Positions 1-9,865 of a stretch of DNA of 64,000 bases are shown piece after piece. The notes beneath the pieces are model-generated. The model saw nothing but the letters and a program-made list of their open reading frames with translations. It was not told the origin of the DNA and did not search any database. The translations under genes were made by a program, and so were the position numbers. Numbering within the stretch: the first letter of the stretch is position 1; every line of letters begins with the position of its first letter. This DNA comes from Lysobacter_I brunescens (GTDB lineage Bacteria; Pseudomonadota; Gammaproteobacteria; Xanthomonadales; Xanthomonadaceae): positions 124,001-188,000 of the forward strand of contig NZ_JBHTIF010000005.1 of NCBI RefSeq assembly GCF_042677005.1, in the 5' to 3' direction.

Positions 1-1
1 G

Positions 2-892
2 CGCAAGCCGACGCCACGCTGGCCGCTCGGGCTGAGCCTCGCCGCGTCGCTGGTGCTAGCCGCCGGCATCGGCTGGAAACTGCACGACAACGGTGCCGGC
101 ATCGGCGAAGGCGCAGCCGAAACAGCGGTCGCCGCAGCCGAGAGCCCGGAAGCGACGCAGGTCATCATGGTCGAGCCGCCGCTCCAGCGCGAATCGCCGC
201 CGCCCCCGCCACCGATGGAGGCGCCATTCGACAGCGCGATGTCGGCCGATGCCGCCGCGCCGCCTGCGCCCGCCGCACCGGCCGCCCCGCCGCCTCCGGT
301 CGCCAAGCCGGCGCGCGCGCAGGACGCCCCGCAGAACATGGTCTATTCCGCCGAAGCGGCGGCGGACACCCAGCCGCCGGCCGCCATGGCCGCGCCGGCA
401 CCGGTCGCCCAGGCGAAGGAAGCGGCGGAGCAGGACAGCTACGACCGCATCGACGTCAGCGGCTCGCGCATCCGCCGCACCGAACGCGAGATCGGCGCCG
501 CCGAGTACACCCGCCGCGAACAGGAGCAGCGCCGTCGCCAGGCCGTGGCGGAACGCGCCGCAGGCGTGGCCGCACCGGTCGTGGCCCCGCCGCCGCCACC
601 GGCGCCCCCGCCGCCGCCCGTCGCGTCGGCACGCGGCAACAGCGGTTTCGTCGGCGATACCGCCGCCACCCGCGACACGCCCAAGACCACGGGCGAGTAC
701 GATGATCGCCCGCCGGTTTCCGCAGACTCGCCGGAATTCCGCCAGGCCTGGCTGCAGCGCATCCGCGAACTCCTGGCCAGGGGCGAACAGGCCTGGGCGC
801 GCGAGAGCCTGCGCGAATTCAAGCGTCGCTACCCCGATGCGGAACTGCCGGAAGACCTCAAGCCGCTGGCGGCGACGCTGACCGCGCCCTGA
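2..892 (+). CDS. Proline-rich membrane-anchored protein, 5' end outside the window
   Basis: The reading frame is open from the first bases, so the start codon lies upstream. The visible N-terminus has a hydrophobic stretch (around LGLSLAASLVLAAGIGW) that looks like a single membrane anchor. Next comes a long low-complexity region rich in Pro and Ala with several poly-Pro runs, interrupted by a basic segment (SGSRIRRTERE). The last ~50 residues form a compact, charged helical module (FRQAWLQRIRELLARGEQAWARESL...). In related bacteria such proteins often sit behind an ECF sigma factor gene and may act as anti-sigma or envelope regulators. That role is inference, because the upstream neighbour is not visible. 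Confidence 0.7.
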   Translation, partial: RKPTPRWPLGLSLAASLVLAAGIGWKLHDNGAGIGEGAAETAVAAAESPEATQVIMVEPPLQRESPPPPPPMEAPFDSAMSADAAAPPAPAAPAAPPPPVAKPARAQDAPQNMVYSAEAAADTQPPAAMAAPAPVAQAKEAAEQDSYDRIDVSGSRIRRTEREIGAAEYTRREQEQRRRQAVAERAAGVAAPVVAPPPPPAPPPPPVASARGNSGFVGDTAATRDTPKTTGEYDDRPPVSADSPEFRQAWLQRIRELLARGEQAWARESLREFKRRYPDAELPEDLKPLAATLTAP

Positions 893-916
893 GTCGGGCA
901 TACGACACACACCTCG

Positions 917-1516
917 ATGCCGCTCGATACCCTGTCCGGCCCGGCCTCGCACCTGCTGGAGGTCAAGCACAGCCGCTTCCTCGCCCAGGCCATGCCCGTG
1001 GCCTCGGCCGAAGAGGCACAGGCCGGACTGGCCGCGCTGGGCGATCCGGACGCCACCCACAACTGCTGGGCATGGCGGGTCGGCGGGCAATACCGCTCCA
1101 GCGACGACGGCGAACCCGCCGGCACCGCCGGACGCCCGATCCTCGCCGCGATCGACGGCCAGGGCTGCGACCAGGTGCTGGTCGTGGTCACCCGCTGGTA
1201 CGGCGGCATCAAGCTCGGCGCCGGCGGCCTGGTCCGCGCCTACGGCGGCGCGGCGGCGGAATGCCTGCGCCGCGCCGGGCGCCGGCCGCTGATCGTCCTC
1301 TCGGAGTTCGACATCGCCTGCCCCTTCGCCGATCTCGGCGCCGTGCATGCCGCGCTCATCGCCATCGATGCCGCCCGGCTGGACGAGCGCTTCGACGCCG
1401 ACGGCGCGATCCTGCGCGTGCGCCTGCCTGCGGAACACGCCGACGCGCTGGCGCTGCGTCTGCGCGACGCCACCCGCGACCGCGCACGCCTGTCGCCGGT
1501 CATGCCGCCGGCGTAG
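917..1516 (+). CDS. yigZ: YigZ/IMPACT family protein
   Basis: A protein of 199 residues, the usual length for bacterial YigZ (UPF0029, Impact N-terminal domain). Family signatures are visible: an N-terminal SRFLA motif, then CWAWRVG, SSDDGEPAGTAGRPIL and VVVTRWYGGIKLGAGGLVRAYGG, which form the conserved core. A second small alpha/beta domain follows. Eukaryotic IMPACT proteins act in translation and stress control; the precise bacterial role is unsettled. The gene starts 24 bases after the preceding stop, so the two may be co-transcribed. Confidence 0.93.
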   Translation: MPLDTLSGPASHLLEVKHSRFLAQAMPVASAEEAQAGLAALGDPDATHNCWAWRVGGQYRSSDDGEPAGTAGRPILAAIDGQGCDQVLVVVTRWYGGIKLGAGGLVRAYGGAAAECLRRAGRRPLIVLSEFDIACPFADLGAVHAALIAIDAARLDERFDADGAILRVRLPAEHADALALRLRDATRDRARLSPVMPPA

Positions 1517-1550
1517 GATCATTCGCTGCCCCTTCCCCGAGGATTCGACG

Positions 1551-2249
1551 ATGAAACCGTCTTCGCTGCTGCCGCTCGTGCTAGTGCTCGGCCTGACCGC
1601 CTGCCAGCAGGCAGAAGAGGCCCAGCCCTCCACCGCCGACACCGCCGCGCCTGCAAACGCGCCGGCCGCACCGGCCACGCCCGCGACCGCGCCGGCGCCC
1701 GCGAAGACCGCCGTCGACGTCAAACCCTCGTTCGACTGCGCCGCAGCCGCCAGCGAGGCCGAGAAACTCGTCTGCAAGGATCCGGAACTCGCCGTGCTCG
1801 ATCGCCGCCTCGCTGAAGTCTTCGCCCGCGCCAAGGCCGCACCGGGCGCCGACCAGGCGCGCCTCGCCGCCGAGCAGCGCGGCTGGGTGAAGGGTCGCGA
1901 CGACTGCTGGAAGTCCGTCGAACGCAGCCGCTGCGTGTCCGAGGCCTACCTGACCCGCACCGTGCAACTGCAGCTCGACAACGGCGAAACCACCACGCCG
2001 GAAGCGACCGCCTACGACTGCGACGACAAGAGCAAGCGCTTCACGGTCGTCTACTACAACGACCTCGACCCGAAGTCCGCCGTCGTCACCTGGGGCGACG
2101 ACCAGGCCATCGCATTCCCGATGATGGCCGCCAGCGGCGCGCGCTACGGCCGGGAAGGCATGGAGATCTGGGAGCACCAAGGCGAACTGTCGGTCGATTT
2201 CTACGGCAACCGCTTCACCTGCCGCGCCGCCGGCAGCACCGCGCCCTGA
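1551..2249 (+). CDS. Lipoprotein with LprI-like and MliC-like domains
   Basis: The ATG at 1551 gives a lipoprotein signal (LVLVLGLTAC lipobox, Cys about residue 18), so the mature protein should be lipid-anchored in the envelope. An Ala/Pro/Thr-rich linker follows. Next is a cysteine-paired LprI/DUF1311-type domain (FDCAAAASEAEKLVC ... RGWVKGRDDCW ... RCV). The C-terminal domain resembles MliC/PliC inhibitors of C-type lysozyme, with SGARYGREGMEIW, a following short strand and a paired Cys (YDC ... FTC). MliC proteins block host lysozyme through the SGxxY loop, so a periplasmic lysozyme-inhibitor function is a reasonable inference. The length is 232 residues. An in-frame upstream start would read through the neighbouring gene and was not used. 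Confidence 0.85.
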   Translation: MKPSSLLPLVLVLGLTACQQAEEAQPSTADTAAPANAPAAPATPATAPAPAKTAVDVKPSFDCAAAASEAEKLVCKDPELAVLDRRLAEVFARAKAAPGADQARLAAEQRGWVKGRDDCWKSVERSRCVSEAYLTRTVQLQLDNGETTTPEATAYDCDDKSKRFTVVYYNDLDPKSAVVTWGDDQAIAFPMMAASGARYGREGMEIWEHQGELSVDFYGNRFTCRAAGSTAP

Positions 2250-2464
2250 GTCCTACGGCTTGAATCCGGGTCTCCGCGTCGCCATCCCGCAGACGGCGAC
2301 GCGAAGACACCTGCGCTCGCAGGCGCCCCCGAGCGGACAGCAGCCCGGACCCTCTCCCCGGGTGGCGAAGGCATCGATCGAATCCTGCCCGTCGGCGCGG
2401 ATTGGCCGACAATAGCCTGCCCCGCCCTCCCCAACCGCAAGCGTCAAAGGACGCCGCCCCGCTC

Positions 2465-4231
2465 ATGTCCGAACCCGTTCCGTCCTCGGCCAACGCCCCC
2501 ATCGGCAGCCTGCGCGCGCTGTGGCCCTTCGTCCTCCACCATCGCGCCCTGTTCCTCGGCTGGCTGTGCGCGCTGGCGGTCTCGTCGACGGCCGCCCTGA
2601 GCCTGCCGGTGGCGTTCCGGACGATGATCGACGACGGTTTCGTCAAGGGCGCGGCCTCGGACATCGACCGCAGCTTCGTGCTGCTCTTCCTGGTGGCGGT
2701 GGCGCTCGCCGTGGGCACGGCCCTGCGCTTCTTCTTCGTCTCGCTACTGGGCGAACGCGTGGTCGCCGACCTGCGCACGCGGCTGTACGGCCATCTCATC
2801 AGTCTCGACGCCGGCTTTCACGAGCGCAATCGCAGCGGCGAGCTGGTCTCGCGCCTCACCGCGGACGTCGAGCTGATCCGCAACCTCGTCGGCAGCGCGA
2901 TGTCGGTCGCCCTGCGCAGTTCGATCACCGTGCTCGGCTCGCTGGTGATGCTGTTCGTGACCAGCCCGCGACTGGCGACCTGGGCGCTGGTCGGCATTCC
3001 CGCGACCGTGCTGCCGGTCATGTTCGCCGCACGCTGGGTGCAGAACGCCTCGCGCGGCAGCCAGGACCGCGTCGCCGACGCCAACGCGCTGGCCACCGAA
3101 ACCCTCGGCGCGGTGCGCACCGTGCAGGCCCACGGCCGCGAAGCCTACGAACGCGGACGCTTCGGCGACGCCGTGATGCGCGCCATAGACGCCGCGCGCC
3201 GCCGCATCGGCCTGCAGGCCGGCATCACCGCCGTGATCATCGTGCTGTTCTTCGCCGCGATCACCGTCGTGCTGTGGATGGGCGCGCACGACGTCAACGC
3301 CGGGCGGATGAGCCTGGGCACGCTCGCGCAGTTCGTGCTGTACGCGATGTTCGCGGGCGGCTCGGTCGCCGCGCTGGCAGAAACCTGGAACGAACTGCAG
3401 CGCGCCGCCGGCGGCATGAGCCGCATCGACGAGCTGCTGGCCGAACGCAACGGCATCCAGCCGCCCGCCTCGCCGGTGACGCTGCCGCCGGCGCTGCGCG
3501 GCGACATCCATCTCGATGCGGTGTCCTTCCGCTACCCGCAACGCCCGGACAGGGCTGCGCTGGACGGCTTCACGCTGCACGTGAAACCCGGCGAAACCGT
3601 CGCCCTGGTCGGCCCCTCCGGCGCCGGCAAGAGCACGGTATTCTCGCTGCTGCTGCGCTTCCACGACCCGCAGTCCGGTCGCGTGTCGGTCGACGGCATC
3701 GACGTGCGCGACTGCGATCCGGTCGCCCTGCGCGAACACATCGCCCTGGTCCCGCAGCAGCCCACGCTGTTCGCGACCAGCGCGCGCGAGAACATCCGCT
3801 ATGGCCGTCTCGACGCCACCGACGCGGAAATCGAAGCCGCCGCGCGCTCGGCCGAGGCCCACGAGTTCATCGCCGCCCTGCCCAAGGGCTACGAGGAGCA
3901 GCTCGGCGAACGCGGCACCACGCTCTCCGGCGGTCAGCAGCAGCGCCTCGCGATCGCCCGCGCGCTGATCAAGGACGCCCCCGTGCTGCTACTCGACGAA
4001 GCCACCTCCGCGCTCGACGCACAGAGCGAACGCGCCGTGCAGCACGCGCTGGAGAACCTCATGCGCGGCCGCACCACGCTAGTGATCGCGCACCGGCTCG
4101 CCACGATCCTCAAGGCCGACCGTATCGTGGTGATGGACCACGGCCGCATCGTCGCCGAAGGCACGCATGAAGAACTACTCGCGCAGGACGGCCTGTACGC
4201 GGAACTGGCGCGGCTGCAGTTCCTGGACTGA
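2465..4231 (+). CDS. ABC exporter, fused membrane and ATPase domains (MsbA-like)
   Basis: A half-transporter of 588 residues. The N-terminal ~320 residues hold about six membrane helices (ABC transporter type 1 domain). The C-terminal ATPase has Walker A GPSGAGKST (about residue 383), a Q-loop in VPQQPTLF, signature LSGGQQQR (about 487), Walker B VLLLDEATSALD (Asp about 511) and the switch His in IAHRLAT. Such proteins work as homodimers moving lipids, drugs or peptides outward; the substrate cannot be read from sequence. ATG 2465 was preferred over the in-frame TTG at 2402, which adds only a Pro/Ser-rich leader. The gene for an MbtH-like protein follows 45 bases downstream. Confidence 0.93.
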   Translation: MSEPVPSSANAPIGSLRALWPFVLHHRALFLGWLCALAVSSTAALSLPVAFRTMIDDGFVKGAASDIDRSFVLLFLVAVALAVGTALRFFFVSLLGERVVADLRTRLYGHLISLDAGFHERNRSGELVSRLTADVELIRNLVGSAMSVALRSSITVLGSLVMLFVTSPRLATWALVGIPATVLPVMFAARWVQNASRGSQDRVADANALATETLGAVRTVQAHGREAYERGRFGDAVMRAIDAARRRIGLQAGITAVIIVLFFAAITVVLWMGAHDVNAGRMSLGTLAQFVLYAMFAGGSVAALAETWNELQRAAGGMSRIDELLAERNGIQPPASPVTLPPALRGDIHLDAVSFRYPQRPDRAALDGFTLHVKPGETVALVGPSGAGKSTVFSLLLRFHDPQSGRVSVDGIDVRDCDPVALREHIALVPQQPTLFATSARENIRYGRLDATDAEIEAAARSAEAHEFIAALPKGYEEQLGERGTTLSGGQQQRLAIARALIKDAPVLLLDEATSALDAQSERAVQHALENLMRGRTTLVIAHRLATILKADRIVVMDHGRIVAEGTHEELLAQDGLYAELARLQFLD

Positions 4232-4276
4232 AACGCCCTGCATCGCACACGCCCTGTCCACGCACGGAGACCGCTC

Positions 4277-4495
4277 ATGACGCCGGACGACGACAGCACC
4301 CGCTACCAAGTCGTGGTGAACCACGAAGAGCAGTATTCGATCTGGCCCGCCGACCGCGCACTGCCCATCGGCTGGCAAGCCGATGGCTTCAGCGGCACCA
4401 AGACGGAATGCCTCGCGCACATCGAAGCGGTCTGGACCGACATGCGACCGCTCTCGCTGCGTCGACACATGGAAGAGAACGGCGGACGGTCCTGA
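4277..4495 (+). CDS. MbtH-like protein
   Basis: A 72-residue protein matching the MbtH family in length and motif: VVVNHEEQYSIWP, LPIGW, then CLAHIEAVWTDMRPLSLR. MbtH proteins bind the adenylation domains of non-ribosomal peptide synthetases and are often needed for their folding or activity. No peptide synthetase is present in this window, so this is an orphan copy whose partner, if any, must be elsewhere. It starts just behind an ABC exporter, so a shared transcript is possible. A stem-loop lies about 70 bases after the stop. Confidence 0.9.
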   Translation: MTPDDDSTRYQVVVNHEEQYSIWPADRALPIGWQADGFSGTKTECLAHIEAVWTDMRPLSLRRHMEENGGRS

Positions 4496-4565
4496 GCCCA
4501 CGCTCGCTGTCTTCGGACATGCAACGCGGCGCCACAACAAACCCGATCTCCGAGGGCATGCAAAG

Positions 4566-4597
4566 GAAAAAGCCAACCTGCGAAGGCTGGCTTTTCT
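4566..4597. terminator. Intrinsic terminator after the MbtH gene
   Basis: A stem-loop with arms GCCAACCT/AGGCTGGC is flanked by an A-run on the left and TTTT on the right, so it could work on both strands. It lies about 70 bases after the MbtH stop. A second hairpin with almost the same arms ends the tRNA-Arg transcript at 4710-4747. Confidence 0.65.
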
Positions 4598-4662
4598 GTT
4601 GCGGGTGGCGCACCCAGAAGGGTGAGGCCACGCTGCTTGCGAAGCGAAGCTTCGCGCGTGGG

Positions 4663-4687
4663 CGAACGCCCGCCGCGCTGCGGCGGG
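4663..4687. repeat. 25-bp GC-rich hairpin repeat, copy 1
   Basis: A 25-bp string beginning CGAACGCCCGCC and ending CTGCGGCGGG, able to fold as a hairpin. The identical string recurs at 5056-5080 beside the tRNA-Ser gene. Both copies are intergenic. Confidence 0.7.
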
Positions 4688-4709
4688 GCGGGAATTCGAG
4701 GGCGCGCGC

Positions 4710-4747
4710 AAAGAAAAAGCCAACCTTTGCAGGTTGGCTTTTTCTTT
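4710..4747 (-). terminator. Intrinsic terminator of tRNA-Arg
   Basis: A 38-bp near-perfect palindrome with arms of A/G-run plus GCCAACCT and its complement. It lies directly behind the CCA end of the minus-strand tRNA-Arg gene. Read on the minus strand, the stem is followed by a T-rich tail. Confidence 0.8.
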
Positions 4748-4753
4748 GAATAT

Positions 4754-4830
4754 TGGCGCGCCCGGAAGGATTCGAACCTCCGACCCCCAAGTTCGTAGCC
4801 TGGTGCTCTATCCAACTGAGCTACGGGCGC
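4754..4830 (-). tRNA. tRNA-Arg(ACG)
   Basis: Read on the minus strand it forms a full cloverleaf of 77 bases including an encoded CCA. The acceptor stem is GCGCCCG/CGGGCGC, the D-arm is GCTCAGTTGGATAGAGC, the anticodon loop is CTACGAA (anticodon ACG) and the T-arm contains GGTTCGAATCC. ACG is the usual arginine anticodon deaminated to inosine. A terminator follows directly. Confidence 0.97.
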
Positions 4831-4986
4831 GCGGTGAAGAAGCGGAATTGTGCCAACTCGAAACGAATCGGTCAACTCCATCCGAACATTTCAGGATCGA
4901 ATTCCCTGCTGGGAAACACACTTCGCTACGAGTGCGTGATCGATCCTGACCGTGTGCATGCGCTTGGACGCGTGACGCGGATCCGG

Positions 4987-5013
4987 GTGAAACAGGGTGG
5001 CGGAGAGTGAGGG
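4987..5013 (-). repeat. Partial duplicate of the tRNA-Ser 3' end (27 bp)
   Basis: These 27 bases are identical to 5123-5149, which hold the 3' T-stem strand, acceptor strand, discriminator base and CCA of tRNA-Ser plus 11 downstream bases. The copy lies 136 bp further along in the same orientation and has no cloverleaf. It could be an attachment-site scar from an integrated element, or the stump of a lost tandem tRNA copy. Confidence 0.8.
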
Positions 5014-5055
5014 GTGAGACCGGGGCTGCTGCGGGCCACTGGCCCGTGTCCCGGT

Positions 5056-5080
5056 CGAACGCCCGCCGCGCTGCGGCGGG
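5056..5080. repeat. 25-bp GC-rich hairpin repeat, copy 2
   Basis: Identical to 4663-4687. It sits between the tRNA-Ser gene and the duplicated tRNA 3' end. Confidence 0.7.
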
Positions 5081-5133
5081 CCGGGAATCACCACTCGGCC
5101 TTCGCCGGTGAACAACTCACTTGTGAAACAGGG

Positions 5134-5226
5134 TGGCGGAGAGTGAGGGATTCGAACCCTCGATGGAGCTTTTGACCCCATACTCCCTTAGCAGGGGAGC
5201 CCCTTCGGCCTCTCGGGCAACTCTCC
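5134..5226 (-). tRNA. tRNA-Ser(GCT)
   Basis: Read on the minus strand it is a 93-base class II tRNA with a long variable arm. The acceptor stem is GGAGAGT/ACTCTCC, the anticodon loop is CTGCTAA (anticodon GCT) and the T-arm contains GGTTCGAATCC. Discriminator G and CCA are encoded. It lies just downstream of csrA on the same strand, the usual order in Xanthomonadaceae. The 3' end is partly duplicated at 4987-5013. Confidence 0.97.
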
Positions 5227-5270
5227 GTCGGCGCGCGGTCAACTGCGCGCAGGGTGCAAAGGATACCGGC

Positions 5271-5483
5271 TCAATCGTCCTGCGGCAAACCCGAATTCGG
5301 GCCGTGGCTCGGATGGCCTTCACCGCGCTGGATGCGCTGGTAGATTTCCTCGCGATGAACCGCGACGTCCTTCGGCGCCGTGATCCCGATACGCACCTGG
5401 TTGCCTTTGACGCCGAGCACGGTCACCGTGACGGTGTCGCCGATCATCAAGGTTTCGCCAACCCGGCGAGTCAAAATGAGCAT
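5271..5483 (-). CDS. csrA: Carbon storage regulator CsrA
   Basis: A 70-residue protein with the CsrA fold signature MLILTRRVGETLMIGD and the conserved GVKGNQVRIGI and VHREEIYQRI segments. It is a dimeric RNA-binding regulator that binds GGA motifs near ribosome binding sites. It controls carbon flow, motility, biofilm and, in Xanthomonas, virulence. The start was set at ATG 5483, preceded by GGAG at a normal distance; the frame opens further upstream but that extension is not conserved CsrA sequence. The C-terminal tail (GEGHPSHGPNSGLPQDD) is slightly longer than in E. coli. Its neighbours are alaS upstream and tRNA-Ser downstream. Confidence 0.98.
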   Translation of the reverse strand: MLILTRRVGETLMIGDTVTVTVLGVKGNQVRIGITAPKDVAVHREEIYQRIQRGEGHPSHGPNSGLPQDD

Positions 5484-5626
5484 TGCAATTCTCCATTGGC
5501 CGGCTTCCCCCTCGCCGACACGCTGTCGTTGTTCCGCGACCGATTCTTGTGGGGATGGAATTCCGGAGGCGGACGCAATTGATTTAAGAATACCCGGACA
5601 CACTCACCGGCGAGAAGCGCCGGTCG

Positions 5627-8287
<2,661 letters not shown>

Positions 8288-8461
8288 GGCGGGCGGCGAA
8301 GATGAGGGGGGCAGTGTCCCCACCCGCGAAGCCGGCACCGTGCCGACGCGGATACGAGCGGACAACCCAAGACCGCCTAGGTTAGCAGGCTGGACAGCCC
8401 GATTGACCGTCCAGCGGGGCTTTCGCCGGGAACCACCCGGACCAGCGGCCCCGGAGCGGGC

Positions 8462-8944
8462 TCAGCAGGCGCCCCGGCGGAAATGGTAATAACCACCCAG
8501 CGGCCCCTTCACCAGCATCGTGCCACCGCTCTGGCGAACGATGCGCCAAGTCCGGCCGGCACCGCCGAACAGGGCATGGTCGACTGCGAAGCCGCCCTCG
8601 ACCCGCTTCAAGGGCATCCAGGGGCCCGCCATCGGTGCTGCCTTGAGCTTGTACTTGACCTGGTTCCCGTTGAAGGTCCATTGCGCGGCGGACGTGGCGT
8701 CCTTCTCGCTGTTCTCGTCGATCGACACCGCGTACTCGCACCAGTCGCCGCTCAGGCCACCCCCGGCGCTGGCAGCAGCGCCGCCCTTGATCTGGATGGC
8801 TCCGCCCTTGCCGGGCGAGCACGGCTGGTCGCGGTACTCGCTCCCGCCACCGGGAAGGCTGCACTTGTAGACCTCGGCACGGGCCTCATTGGCCACTGCG
8901 GTCGCTACGAGCAGAAGACCTGCGAGCATCCGGAACTGTTGCAT
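8462..8944 (-). CDS. Secreted DUF4124 domain protein
   Basis: Starting at ATG 8944 the protein of 160 residues begins with a clear signal peptide (MQQFRMLAGLLLVATAVANEARA). A short DUF4124-type segment follows (EVYKCSLPGGGSEYRDQPC), a cysteine-paired envelope module common in Xanthomonadaceae. The rest is a beta-rich domain of unknown function ending in a Cys. It is expected in the periplasm. It sits as an insertion between recX and alaS, on the same strand. Confidence 0.8.
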   Translation of the reverse strand: MQQFRMLAGLLLVATAVANEARAEVYKCSLPGGGSEYRDQPCSPGKGGAIQIKGGAAASAGGGLSGDWCEYAVSIDENSEKDATSAAQWTFNGNQVKYKLKAAPMAGPWMPLKRVEGGFAVDHALFGGAGRTWRIVRQSGGTMLVKGPLGGYYHFRRGAC

Positions 8945-9017
8945 GTGACGCCCCCCCTGTGGACTTGGAAGGCGTACATGCTGCCCCAGGGAATGACTAA
9001 GACAACCCGTTGAAATG

Positions 9018-9533
9018 TCAGGCGACGTCATCCTCGTCAGGATCGTAGCGGGTCGCCGCGCGGACCTGGTCGCCAGTGAACCCGCGTCGAACCAGGAATT
9101 CCGCAGCCTTGCGCTGCAGGGCGCGGTCGTCGAGCGCGCCGGGGAAACGGCGTCGGACCAGGTCGCGGGCGTTGTCGGTCCAGTCGCCGTCGTAGGCCTC
9201 GAAGGCGACGGCGACGGCCTCCCGGTCCAGGCCATGGGTCGACAGCTCGGCGCGGATGCGCAGCGGGCCCTGGCCATTGTTCGCCCGGCTGCGAACCAGT
9301 TGTTCGGCGAAGCGGTCGTTGCTCTGCCAGCCCTCGGCGGTCATGCGGTCGACCGCCGCCTGCGCCTCGTCCTTGTCGACGCCGCGCGCGGTCAGCTTGC
9401 GCGCCAGTTCCTTGCGCGAGTGCTCCCGGCGGACCAGCAGCGACAGGGCGCGCTGCCCTGGGGTTGGTTCGGGACCGCGACGCTTGCGCGGGGCCGGTGC
9501 CTTGGCTTCATCGGGTGGATCGATCGACGACAT
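9018..9533 (-). CDS. recX: RecX, regulator of RecA
   Basis: A 171-residue RecX family protein with three-helix repeats and typical segments: ALSLLVRREHSRKELARKL, GWQSNDRFAEQLVRSRANNGQGPLRIRAEL and RRGFTGDQVRAA. RecX binds RecA filaments and limits their activity. ATG 9533 is the likely start; an in-frame ATG eight codons upstream is possible. It lies 332 bases downstream of recA, further than in many genomes, with a strong hairpin in between. That suggests partial termination, with RecX made in lower amounts than RecA. Confidence 0.93.
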   Translation of the reverse strand: MSSIDPPDEAKAPAPRKRRGPEPTPGQRALSLLVRREHSRKELARKLTARGVDKDEAQAAVDRMTAEGWQSNDRFAEQLVRSRANNGQGPLRIRAELSTHGLDREAVAVAFEAYDGDWTDNARDLVRRRFPGALDDRALQRKAAEFLVRRGFTGDQVRAATRYDPDEDDVA

Positions 9534-9810
9534 CGCGGTTCGCTCAAGGTGCGGCATGCGCTCGGCGAAAGGCAGAGCATGAAGGGATTTCTGCGGGCAT
9601 GAAGACGCTTCGGTGCCGCGCAGGGCGATCATGATGCGATCGGCCCTCGCAGAAAGGCCAGGCAACCCCATCCCTGGAGCGACCCGGCGAACGGTCCCAC
9701 CGGCGAGCGGGGCCGCGATGCGGTGCGGGTTTGGGGCCCCGCGCCGCCGATGCGCCATCCGTGACGCATCGTTGGGGATGGCACGCAGCCATGTGGCTGC
9801 GTGGTGCGTC

Positions 9811-9852
9811 GGGGGCGGGCCGTCCACTGACGAGGTATTCGGGCCCGCCCCC
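9811..9852. terminator. Hairpin between recA and recX
   Basis: Inverted repeat with arms GGGGGCGGGCC / GGCCCGCCCCC about 13 bases behind the recA stop on the minus strand. There is no long T-run, so it may attenuate or stabilise rather than fully terminate. The rest of the recA-recX gap (9534-9810) shows no gene; it contains one small hairpin around 9784-9802. Confidence 0.5.
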
Positions 9853-9865
9853 TCTGCGTTCGAAC

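Noticed and set aside
56..1834. 592-codon open frame on the minus strand opposite three plus-strand genes
   Set aside because: It runs antisense to genes with clear family matches. Its Arg/Gly/Ala-rich product is typical of GC-rich shadow frames.
4501..4750. Several short frames across the two terminators before tRNA-Arg
   Set aside because: They read through repeated terminator arms (KKPTCEGWLF-type peptides) and are artefacts of the repeats.
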